Shown piece after piece: positions 10,097 to 19,172 of a DNA stretch of 39,326 nucleotides. How positions within the stretch are numbered: position 1 is the stretch's first letter; every line of letters begins with the position of its first letter. The position numbers were made by a program, and so were the translations under genes. Below the pieces are notes generated by a model. That model was not told the origin of the DNA and searched no databases. It was given only the letters and a program-made list of their open reading frames with translations. The DNA lies in the NCBI GenBank assembly GCA_022496185.1, contig WTXG01000309.1:1-39326 (forward strand), given 5' to 3'. This stretch comes from Multifurca ochricompacta. Taxonomy: Eukaryota; Basidiomycota; Agaricomycetes; Russulales; Russulaceae.

Positions 10097-10687
10097 TGTA
10101 ACGCCTGGTGCGGGCGTTCGTCACGACGTGTGGTAAGTCGCGTAGCAAAACTACGAAGTCAGGTGTACACTGTCTTTCAAGTGCACGGAGTCGGGTGAGA
10201 GTCAATACCAAGGAGCTAATCCCTTAGTACTGGTGAGCGGAAAAGTGCCAAAAGCACTGAGACAATCCAAGAGTCGGGTCTTAGGAATCACCCAGAAGGT
10301 AATGCACCAAGTCGATTAAGAAGTCGAGTCTAAGGCATACAGGCTATCTAGGCAGGCCTTATATACATAATAGAGATCGGAGTCTGAATTGGAGTATCGT
10401 ACTTGGCGTATCAACAAAGTCATAATGTAGCCAAAGGGGAACAGAGTCAAGTGGGCCAGATGAGAATATACGTAGACGAATCGGTATAGTCGCGATTCTG
10501 GTGGGAAAATACGTAAGCATCCTGATGTAAAGTACAAGTCATAGATAAGCACAGCATGAGTCAGAGATAAGGACAAACAAGGACAAAGCCGGTCACGACG
10601 CAGTCAACAAAGAGGACAAACATGTCCCAACAGCAAGTCACATGATGACAAAAGGAAAACAAGATGAGACGGATGGGGTTTGTAACA
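10097..10687 (-). mobile_element. 5' LTR of Gy-D (591 bp)
   Basis: On the - strand the LTR starts TGTTACAAAC and ends GGCGTTACA. A TATA motif (TGTATATAAGG, around 10357-10367) is followed by GACTCGACTT, as in the Gy-B LTR. Length matches the Gy-B LTR (590 bp). The 5' terminus abuts Gy-B gag, and GACCC (10688-10692) would be its target duplication; the partner copy would be outside the window. Confidence 0.8.
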
Positions 10688-11008
10688 GACCCGAATGCCA
10701 TGGACACCTCGGCCGACAGAACCAGAGCACGGGCTGCACTCACTGAGGACAAGAGGCAGATGTTGATGAAAGAAGGAAGATGTTTTCGCTGCAAAGTGCA
10801 GGGCCACATGTCAAGGGAGTGCCCAAAGAAGGGAGCACAAGTGGCGGAGGCAACAGTTGCACCTATCTGTAACAATCCACCTACTGTTGACAAAAAGACA
10901 CTGACAAAGGAGGAAAAGGCGCAAGAAATATGGGCCAACATGATGAAAGAAAGTGAGGAAGTGCGAGCCATCTTGGTAGAGAAGGCATTCACTAAAAAGG
11001 ATTTTTAA
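10688..11008 (+). pseudogene. gag: Gy-B gag C-terminal part
   Basis: The frame starts mid-gag at the Gy-D junction (DPNAMDTSADR) and keeps the zinc knuckle CFRCKVQGHMSREC (10781-10822, CX2CX4HX4C). It ends at TAA 11006-11008, directly after the slippery heptamer. The N-terminal capsid region is missing because Gy-D inserted here. The corresponding segments in Gy-C and Gy-D are near identical in length and motif order. Confidence 0.85.
10999..11005 (+). promoter_or_regulatory. Candidate -1 ribosomal frameshift site (Gy-B)
   Basis: G-GAT-TTT is in the gag frame and is followed at once by the gag stop TAA. Pol is open in the -1 frame from the same point. The heptamer fits the X-XXY-YYZ slippery layout in its GGATTT(A/T) form, a type known from other retroelements. 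The same heptamer at the same place occurs in Gy-D (8552-8558, - strand) and Gy-C (19160-19166). No downstream pseudoknot was evaluated. Confidence 0.6.
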
Positions 11009-12997
11009 CTGGCTCTACCCCTTCGGCCTGGGCACGAGCATTACATGTAACCTCTGTGTACACTAGTCGCTTCAAATTGTTGAAAATACCAGTACATTTC
11101 GAAACTACACAGAGGACAGCCGACCGTGACATCTTGATTGACTCAGGAGCCACCAACAACTTCATCAGCCCCTGGATGGCGAGAACCATGGGTTTGGGGA
11201 TGCTGGAGCTCCCCCAAGAAAAGAATATTTGGAATATAGACGGAACGGCCAATAGAGCCGGAAGAATTACCCACTACACTGACCTCAACATCCAAGTGGG
11301 AGAAAGGACAAAAGCAATTCGATTTCTTGTCACAAACCTAGGAAATGAAAATTTAATCTTAGGGTATCCATGGCTGGCTGCATTCGAACCAAAGATCAAC
11401 TGGAGCGATGCAACCATGGATAAAGAGTTCTACCCTGTTCTCATCACATCGCTAGGGTACGACTACGCCATCTGACATGTGAAAATACAACGGTTAGAGG
11501 AAGAGGACTCAGGCCACTGTTATGCTATGAAAGCATCAGAACTCGCCCAGAAGGCAGTGGAAGGGCATGCAGAGAAGACCTTTGAGGAGGTAGTGCCGGA
11601 AGCTTACCACCGACATTGGAAGGTGTTTTCAGAGGAGGAGTCACAACGCTTCCTGCCCACACGACCTTGGGACCATGCCATCAAATTCACATCTGATACC
11701 CCGTCCGCCATCAATTGCAAAATCTACCCACTGTCCCAGAACGAACAAGCAGCGCTCACCACATTCCTCAAAGAGCACCTTGCAAAGGGGTACATTCATC
11801 TGTCGAAGTCACCATATGCGTCACCCTTCTTCTTCATTAAGAAAAAGGACGGCAAACTTCGACCTGTTCAGGACTATCGACGGATAAATGCCTACACCAT
11901 AAAGAACGCCTATCCTCTTCCCCTCATCTCCGAGCTCATTGACACCATGCGAGATAAGTCCCTCTTTTCCAAAATGGACGTCCGATGGGGATACAACAAC
12001 ATCAGGATTAAGGAGGGAGATCAATGCAAGGCAGCATTTAAGACCAATCAGGGACTCTTTGAACCAAATGTTATGTTCTTCGGTCTTACCAACTCACCAG
12101 CTACTTTTCAATCTATGATGAACCACATCTTCCGCAACCTTATTCTCACAGGCAAAGTAGTGGTGTACATGGACAATATCCTAGTGGCCACAGTTGATGA
12201 TCTGGTCCATCACTGGGAACGGGTTCACCAAGTGCTGGACATCCTACATGAACACGATCTGTATCTCAAACCAGCCAAGTGTTCATTTGAGCAACAAAGT
12301 GTAGAGTATCTGGGAGTTATCCTGGAAGGAGGACATGTACAGATGGACCCCGTAAAAGTACAAGGGATCTGAGAGTGGCCCACACTGACATGCATCAAGG
12401 ATGTGCAATCCTTCATTGGATTCTGCAATTTCTACCGACAATTTGTATGCGGGTTTTCAGGAATCGCCCAACCATTGAACGGGTTGCTAAAGAAAGATGT
12501 ACCTTGGCATTGGGAAAGAGAGCAGCAACGAGCCTTTGAACAGATTTGAGATATTGTAGGTTCAGAACTGGTCCTCTTGCAACCAGACCTAGCAAAACCA
12601 TTTGAACTCGAAGTTGATGCATCACACTTTGTGAACAGTGCAGTACTCAACCAACGGGATGCAACAGGGTTGCTTCACCCAGTCGCCTTCTATTTGGAAA
12701 CCTTCTCACCAGCAGAATGCAATTATGACATCTGGGATAGAGAACTGCTTGCCATTGTAAAAGCACTATGACATTGGCAACCATATTTAGCAGGGACCCC
12801 TCATAAGACCATTATCCACACCGACCACTCCAACCTACTTTATTGGAAAGAACCCCACAAGATCAGTCAATGAGTGGCTCACAAAGTTTTGGAGCTGGAG
12901 GAGTACAATTTCGTATTAAAACACATTGCAGGAAGTCGCAATGCACGTGCAGATGCCCTGTCATGACGACCCAACCTAAACAATGGAGAGGAAGATA

Positions 12998-13782
12998 CAG
13001 TGCCTCACAAAACTGAGTCAATGTTTTGCACTTTTGCACTGTCTGTTGAATATCACATCAGCCAAAATGAATATAAACAAAGTCTTGGTAGACCATAGAA
13101 GGTACAAGATAAGGGTTATGTAATGCAACAATAATTATGTAATTCTGATCAAAACTTGTGGAGCTATGCCCATTTCAAATTAGGGACTCATTGACTCAGT
13201 TTTGTGAGTGGGTATCAGAAATATCAGAATCTGATGCTCCACCAAATGTACAGCAACCAATCCTTAATATATGGTTACCATAGTTATCTTGATATTGATG
13301 GGACCTGGAATAGAGCTATTTAACCATGGTTTACATTCCCAGAATATTTTAATTTCCCAATGCACCCCACATCCTCTGCTCAGAAAGAAAACATGCTCTC
13401 TCTGGCCTCTGAAGGTCATTCCACTCACACTATTGCCTCCAGACTCAGCCTCAGCCAGTCCACAGTCTCTAGGACACTCAGAATTCTCCTTACCAACCAT
13501 CAGTCACCTCATTTTGGTCATCCTTCTAAGCTCTCTGCTACCTCTGAACATGCTATCATCATATAAATCACCACAGGAAAGGTTGCCAATGCTGTCCAGG
13601 CCACAAAGCACATCAATTCCATCATCCCCAACCATGTCTCTTCACAAACTGTGCACTGGGTTCTTAAACAACATTCATTCAAGGCTGTAACAAAGAAGAA
13701 AAGGCCACTACTCTCTGCAGTACATTGCAAGAAGCACTTAGCCCTTGCTTTGAAGTACCAAAACTGGACCATGGAGGACTGG
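12998..13782 (+). repeat. Left arm of the 785-bp palindrome
   Basis: It pairs with 13835-14619 in reverse complement. Positions sum to 27617 at both the outer ends and the inner ends, so the arms have no net indel. Translated segments of the arms, including three open frames of 68, 78 and 139 codons, are identical on opposite strands. Confidence 0.95.
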
Positions 13783-13848
13783 AAGAGGGTCATTTGGTCA
13801 GATGAGACCAAAATCAACAGGTTTGGGTCAGATGCCAGTCCTCCATAG
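13360..13848 (+). pseudogene. Tc1-like transposase, N-terminal half (left arm)
   Basis: The frame encodes a helix-turn-helix DNA-binding region (TIASRLSLSQSTVSRTLR) followed by a second bipartite domain. It then has WTMEDWKRVIWSDETKINRF, the region of the first catalytic Asp of Tc1 transposases, in the central spacer. An in-frame TAA at 13564-13566 breaks it, and the rest of the catalytic domain is missing because the sequence turns back on itself after about 13834. It cannot make an active enzyme. Mobilisation would need a transposase from an intact relative. Confidence 0.85.
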
Positions 13849-14619
13849 TCCAGTTTTGGTACTTCAAAGCAAGGGCTAAGTGCTTCTTGCAATGTACTGC
13901 AGAGAGTAGTGGCCTTTTCTTCTTTGTTACAGCCTTGAATGAATGTTGTTTAAGAACCCAGTGCACAGTTTGTGAAGAGACATGGTTGGGGATGATGGAA
14001 TTGATGTGCTTTGTGGCCTGGACAGCATTGGCAACCTTTCCTGTGGTGATTTATATGATGATAGCATGTTCAGAGGTAGCAGAGAGCTTAGAAGGATGAC
14101 CAAAATGAGGTGACTGATGGTTGGTAAGGAGAATTCTGAGTGTCCTAGAGACTGTGGACTGGCTGAGGCTGAGTCTGGAGGCAATAGTGTGAGTGGAATG
14201 ACCTTCAGAGGCCAGAGAGAGCATGTTTTCTTTCTGAGCAGAGGATGTGGGGTGCATTGGGAAATTAAAATATTCTGGGAATGTAAACCATGGTTAAATA
14301 GCTCTATTCCAGGTCCCATCAATATCAAGATAACTATGGTAACCATATATTAAGGATTGGTTGCTGTACATTTGGTGGAGCATCAGATTCTGATATTTCT
14401 GATACCCACTCACAAAACTGAGTCAATGAGTCCCTAATTTGAAATGGGCATAGCTCCACAAGTTTTGATCAGAATTACATAATTATTGTTGCATTACATA
14501 ACCCTTATCTTGTACCTTCTATGGTCTACCAAGACTTTGTTTATATTCATTTTGGCTGATGTGATATTCAACAGACAGTGCAAAAGTGCAAAACATTGAC
14601 TCAGTTTTGTGAGGCACTG
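13835..14619 (-). repeat. Right arm of the palindrome with mirrored transposase half
   Basis: This is the reverse complement of the left arm. It repeats the same N-terminal transposase sequence on the - strand (from 14257 toward 13838), including the same in-frame stop. There is no catalytic core on this side either. Confidence 0.93.
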
Positions 14620-16176
14620 TAACAGCGACATCACGGTACTCCCTGAAGAAGTCTTCGCAAAGACAGCCGTTGTCAGTCTCCACGACATGGACTTATGGGC
14701 TCAGGTGTCACAAAATATGAACCAACCATTATGTCAATCATGGGCTGACGCACACAACCTGAAAAAGGTTGACGGATTATGGTGGAAGGACGGAGATTGA
14801 CTTGTTGTCACCGGTGGCGACAACATTAAGAGGGGGGTGATCCATTTTCACCACGACCTTCCCTCTGCAGGACACCCAGGTATCGCCAACACATACGCCC
14901 TGGCTAAACGAGATTACTGGTGGCCGAATATGAAGAAGGACGTGGAGGACTATGTCAAAGGATGTGCAGACTGCCAAGCCAATAAAGTAAACACGCACCC
15001 GCACCCACCAGCACTATTCCCGATCATGCCTACAGCTTTGCTACCATTCCAGACCATTGCAATGGATTTCATTGTCAAACTTCCAGTCTCCAGAGGTTTT
15101 GATTCCATCTTGACTATCACCGACCATGACTGTTCGAAAGCAGCATTGTTCATACCATGCAATGAGTCCATCACAGCGGAAGGCGTAGCCAAACTTTACC
15201 TGGATCATGTCTATAGGCATTATGGCCTCCTGGAAAAGATTATCTCAGACCACGACCCACACTTCACTTCCACATTCGCCAGAGCACTCTGTAAAGTGCT
15301 GGACATAACCCAGAACATCTCGACAGCCTACCACCCACAGACAGATGGACAATCAGAAAGGACAAACCAGTGGCTTGAACAATATCTTTGATTCTGGTGC
15401 AACGGACGACAGGATGACTGGGCTGACTGGCTGGCAATGGCAGAATTTGCGCATAACTCCTGGCCCAATGGCACTACAAAGACTCCCCCATTTTCACTTA
15501 TCATGGGATGGACACCCTGGACCACCTGGGCCAAGAAACCCACAAATGTCCCATCAGCTGCACAGCATATCAGCCAATGGGAGGAAATCAGGAAATCGGC
15601 CAATGAGAACCTGTTAAAGGCGCAAGAAGTCCTCTCAGGAAGACCTTCAAAGTTCACACCTTATCGGACCAATGACCTTGTCTGGTTGGATGGGAAGCAC
15701 ATTCACATGTCACATCCAACAGCCAAACTAGTGCCCTGACGTCACGGACCTTTCATGATAACAAGGAAGCTGTCAGATGTGTCATACGAGCTCGAACTTC
15801 CATCCACATGGAGAATCCATCTGGTCTTCCATGCCAGACTTTTGACACCTTACAAAGAAACGTCCCTACATGGGGAGAACTTCCCGAGACCTCCCCCTGA
15901 ATTGGTTGATGGAGAAGCGGAATGGGAAGTGGAGCAAATTCTGGACTCCCTATGTAAAGGCCGAGGGCACAAGTTACATTACCTGATCAAGTGGAAGGGT
16001 TTCCCAGGCTCTGACAATTCGTGGGAACCAGCTGGGAATATCTTTGCCCAGATCTGATCGCAGAGTTCCACTTACGACATCCCCAAGCGCCCAGAAACAG
16101 TTAAAAGGAGGACAGACTCTCGACTTCTTTCCCCCCAGAACAACGCTTCACCAGCAATGTCCTAACCATAACCAAT

Positions 16177-17368
16177 ATGTCTTCCTCTTTCATCGCTGCC
16201 TCTGCTGCCATCAACACCTTCGCCGCCACTACTGTGGTTGTAGAGGCTTTCCCTTCCGCTCACCCCTCCACTTGTCTTTCCTCCCCTATTGACTACAAAG
16301 CTGCTGAAGAACCAGTCAAGAACCAGTCACCTAATCCCAACGATGATTTCACTCATTCCGAAGAACCCCACCCCAATGACCTCCTTGACATGGAACAAGA
16401 TGACGATGTACCCGAGTTCCCTTTCTTTGTCAATAACCCAAATTCTTCTATGTACTTCCCCTCAAGATCACCATGGCCGATGGAGAAAAGGTCATAGCTA
16501 AGTACATATTTTACACCAACGGAGGGATGGATGTTGCGGGGTGTATGAAAAAGGATGGGCCTGTCTATGGAGCCCTGGTTTACTTGGAGGAATGGTATAC
16601 TGGCCGTCTTCACCACACAATGAGTGATGAACAGTTGGGACACCTTGCGGCTGACGATCCCCGAGCGTTTGCCATCAACGAGGTACTAAATGACATGCAA
16701 CTCCCATGTCTCAAGGCCGAAGTAATGAGACTGTGGAAGACCCTTATGCTTTGCACCACGCTCAATACCCAGTACAAAGAATACGCAAAGCAAATGACGA
16801 GGCTCACGAGGGGAATGTTCCAAGTGGAGCAGGAGTTGACGGAGATTCAGAAAAGGCTAGAGAAAGGGATGCATATCAGACAATTGCCGAGAGGTATGCA
16901 GACACCTACACATGACCCCTTCCCCCACGATCATTAGGGGCGGCACCACAACTGCTGCCAAAGTGGTTTGAGATGCCGCATATGCACGAAAACCCCCATG
17001 GAGAGACTTGCTGGCGATGTGACAGCAAGTATCACATCAGCTGGAATTGTCCCCTCAACCGCAAATGGTGTCGTCACTGCCAAAGTAACCTGCATTGGAG
17101 CCGGTTCTGTATTTTCCGATGTCTGGGTGTTGCTCCCACCATCATCAATCCCTTGGGCTGGTGTGGAAAATGTCTGTGACACAATGTGGGACATTGCAAA
17201 CTCGATTGCCCCATCTACGACCTGTGTCGCCAGTGCGGGCGGCATGGCCCATATGGTTTCCTGCGCACACACCAATGCGCCGCTGATGAAACTTACACCA
17301 TAGAAGATCAGAACCTGGCAGACAATTATGTGGACTTGGTCCAGGATGACGATGGTGCGCGTTTCTAG
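16177..17368 (+). pseudogene. Gy-B accessory ORF with coiled-coil and zinc-knuckle array
   Basis: After the pol stop there is a third coding region in broken frames. The first part (16177-16497) is Ser/Ala-rich, then acidic. The second part (16473-16937) is mostly helical, with a likely coiled coil (MFQVEQELTEIQKRLE). The third part (about 16870-17368) holds Cys/His clusters: CWRCDSKYHISWNC (17009-17050) and CRHCQSNLHWSRFC (17069-17110) are perfect CX2CX4HX4C knuckles, followed by two degenerate Cys/His clusters up to about 17275. Stops inside the third part at 16913 and 17177 are TGA. The frame changes near 16480 and 16870. The layout (helical region plus knuckles) recalls a second Gag-like nucleic-acid-binding protein. 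I do not recognise a named family. Confidence 0.6.
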
Positions 17369-17385
17369 CTGGGTCAGCTCAAGCC

Positions 17386-17399
17386 AGAAGGGAGGGTGA
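17386..17399 (+). other. Polypurine tract of Gy-B
   Basis: AGAAGGGAGGGTGA ends directly before the LTR terminus TGTTATGACC. It holds the same position as the tract before the Gy-A LTR. Confidence 0.7.
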
Positions 17400-17989
17400 T
17401 GTTATGACCAGGGCCCAGCAGCCCTATTTTCTTTACCCTCCCCAACAGAGATCCCACTCGCCCACCAATGTTACACTTCCTTATTATGTCTCCCTCCTGG
17501 GACCCCTCACATGCGCTGCTCCCATCCCCGTGACTGTTGTTTGGACTTGTGTACATACTATTTGTCCATGCTTACCCTTCTTATCTTGTCATCTCCTTAT
17601 CTTACGATCGGACACTTACTTAGTTCCCTATCAGAAGCCAGGCTTTATGCCCTCTGCTTTTGGATATTTGGGCCCACTTGACTCCATACTCTTATCTCAT
17701 AGACGCCTGCTGAGTTATGTATATAAGTCCACTGTAGCTACCTAGTAGACCTCAGACTCGACTTATTGAATACATCAGTGCCTGTCTTCTGGACATCCCC
17801 TGTGGAACCTTTGACTCGTTCATCTCAGTACTTTCGGTACTTCCCCACTCAACATAGTCGTCAGGTACAGCCCCTTCGACTTTGACTCATCCCACCCAAA
17901 CTCCAAGGAGCCTTATTGGTTTCTTACCCAAACCCGTAAAGTTGCACTGTCACACACATCGTGTGGAATGTCCCGCATCGGATGTAACA
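17400..17989 (+). mobile_element. LTR shared by Gy-B (3') and Gy-C (5'), 590 bp
   Basis: The LTR starts TGTTATGACC and ends GGATGTAACA (inverted TGTTA/TAACA). A TATA box (TGTATATAAG, around 17717-17726) is followed by GACTCGACTT and AATACATCAG. Gy-B ends at its 5' edge, and about 190 bp after its 3' edge a second gag frame begins. A single LTR between two internal regions is the structure expected after recombination between two neighbouring gypsy copies. Confidence 0.78.
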
Positions 17990-18179
17990 AACGTGGCCCT
18001 TGTGGTTTGCCTTGACACCTTGACATTGATGCATGCCCTCTTGTATCTTGTGGGCCTTTGAACCTTGACCGTAGCTTGCTGTAGCTTGCCTTGGAACCTT
18101 GAATCAGTTTGCCTTTGACAGCTTGACCTTGGAGCTTGCATGTGTCTTGCATCTTGAGGACCTCAGACCAGAATGACCC

Positions 18180-19172
18180 TTGACACAGCAGAGACCTGGC
18201 TGTGACAGCCTATCAGGAGTGCTACCTCAGACATTCACAGGGGATCAATTGCAGAGCAAAATGTTTATGCTAGAGTTCACAACCTTCAAGAACTTTAACC
18301 ATGATGTTCCCCAAATCATCAACCCCTTCCAACATGCCAATCTTTTCCTGTTGCTTATCTGAGGTGATGCAGTAGATGATTGGACCATGGAGCAGCTTGA
18401 GTGGCTGAATGAACAAATTGAGAGTGGACAATGTACCACTAGTGAAGGCCTGTGGGAGACTATTGCCCAATGGTTTAAGGATGCATTCATGGATGGGCAG
18501 GCAAAGCAGAAAGCTGCCTGAGAATTAAAGTCCCTAATGATGGAGAAAGGGGACCTGGATGCCTATGTGGCCAAGTTCAGAAGTCTGGCCAACAGAGCCA
18601 GATATGACACAGATGAAGAGGCAATGCTGGACCTCTTCTCCCAAGGATTGCCCAATCCTTTGGTTAAAAATATAATACAGTTCCACCACCCCCAAGATTG
18701 GGACAGTTGGGTTGATGCTGCCTGCTGCCAACAGCAGGATTACCTCAATTTCCAAACACATTTTGGGGTCAATACAAAGAAGGGTAAAACCTGAGATCAA
18801 TGGAAGGCAGCATTTGGTGTCAAGCCTGTACACCACACCCAAAGAGATCCAAATGCCATGGATACCTCTGCAGATAGGACTTGGGCAAGAGCCATGCTTA
18901 CAGAGGATGAACAGCAGACATTGATGAAGGAAGGACAGTGCTTCTGTTGCAAAGGACAGGGCCACATGTCCTGGGACTGCCCAAAGAAAGGAGCACAAGT
19001 TGCAGAAGCAACCACAACACCTGTGACCCCCATACAGAATAACCCGCCCACAGTAGACAAACGAACCAAGGAGGAAAAAGCCCATGACATATGGGCAAAT
19101 ATGATGAAAGAAAGTGAGGAAGTGCACACCATCCTGGTTGAGAAGGCATTTGCAAAGAAGGATTTTTGTTAG
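18180..19172 (+). pseudogene. gag: Gy-C gag
   Basis: A single frame with no length change relative to Gy-D covers FTGDQ..NHDVPQIINPF, the capsid core and the zinc knuckle CFCCKGQGHMSWDC (18939-18980). It ends at TAG 19170-19172. Three internal stops (18360, 18519 and 18792) are all TGA; at these sites Gy-D codes arginine. The true start is not evident; 18180 is only where the open frame starts. Gag packages the element RNA. This copy is inactive. Confidence 0.85.

Larger units (their letters stand above)
6505..10687 (-). mobile_element. Gy-D: Ty3/gypsy element, 5' LTR to RNase H
   Basis: On the - strand the order is LTR (10687-10097), gag, protease, reverse transcriptase and the start of RNase H. 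It is cut off at 6505 by the Gy-A LTR. On its 5' side the LTR terminus abuts Gy-B gag at 10687/10688, so Gy-D inserted into Gy-B, and the rest of both must lie left of the window. It carries a solo LTR insertion at 7416-7916. Several frameshifts and two TGA stops in pol make it inactive. Confidence 0.85.
12998..14619. mobile_element. Fold-back Tc1/mariner-like element (1,622 bp)
   Basis: The element begins CAGTGCCTCAC and ends with its reverse complement, flanked by the TA duplication (12996-12997 and 14620-14621) typical of Tc1/mariner. The two arms (12998-13782 and 13835-14619, 785 bp each) are inverted copies with no length difference; I saw one mismatch near the centre. The 52-bp spacer carries the first catalytic aspartate region of a Tc1 transposase (IWSDETKIN). 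Each arm also holds an internal inverted copy of the terminal motif (13006-13023 against 13189-13206). It lies in Gy-B pol between RNase H and integrase, and the host frame closes exactly when it is removed. Confidence 0.93.
10999..16057 (+). pseudogene. pol: Gy-B pol: protease, RT, RNase H, integrase with chromodomain
   Basis: With 12998-14619 and one TA removed, a single frame runs from the frameshift site to TGA 16055-16057. Protease: LIDSGAT at about 11131. Reverse transcriptase: 11700-12450, but the catalytic box is YMDN (12166-12177) instead of YMDD. RNase H: EVDAS, DRELLAIV, HTDHSN and ADAL, 12610-12960. Integrase: a His/Cys zinc site (HH near 14851, GCADC near 14962) and catalytic D, D and E in AMDFI (about 15058), SDHDPHF (about 15247) and DGQSERTN (about 15343). 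A chromodomain follows (EWEVEQILD...LIKWKGF...SWEP, about 15919-16050), which targets integration to marked chromatin in chromoviruses. Nine stops interrupt the frame (11473, 12370, 12547, 12769, 12871, 12964, 14798, 15389, 15737), all TGA. Confidence 0.92.
10688..17989 (+). mobile_element. Gy-B: Ty3/gypsy chromovirus, gag end to 3' LTR
   Basis: The order is gag end, protease, reverse transcriptase, RNase H, integrase with C-terminal chromodomain, accessory zinc-knuckle ORF, polypurine tract and LTR. The 5' part is displaced by the Gy-D insertion at 10687. The pol is split by a fold-back Tc1-like element. Apart from that, pol shows no indel and is broken only by TGA stops. The LTR at its 3' end is shared with Gy-C. 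Confidence 0.88.

Noticed and set aside
10561..10992. 143-codon open frame on the - strand
   Set aside because: It runs antisense through the Gy-B gag end and across the Gy-D LTR border; no family resemblance.
13264..14353. Pairs of identical open frames on opposite strands (78 and 139 codons)
   Set aside because: They are a consequence of the palindrome arms; only the transposase frame has homology.
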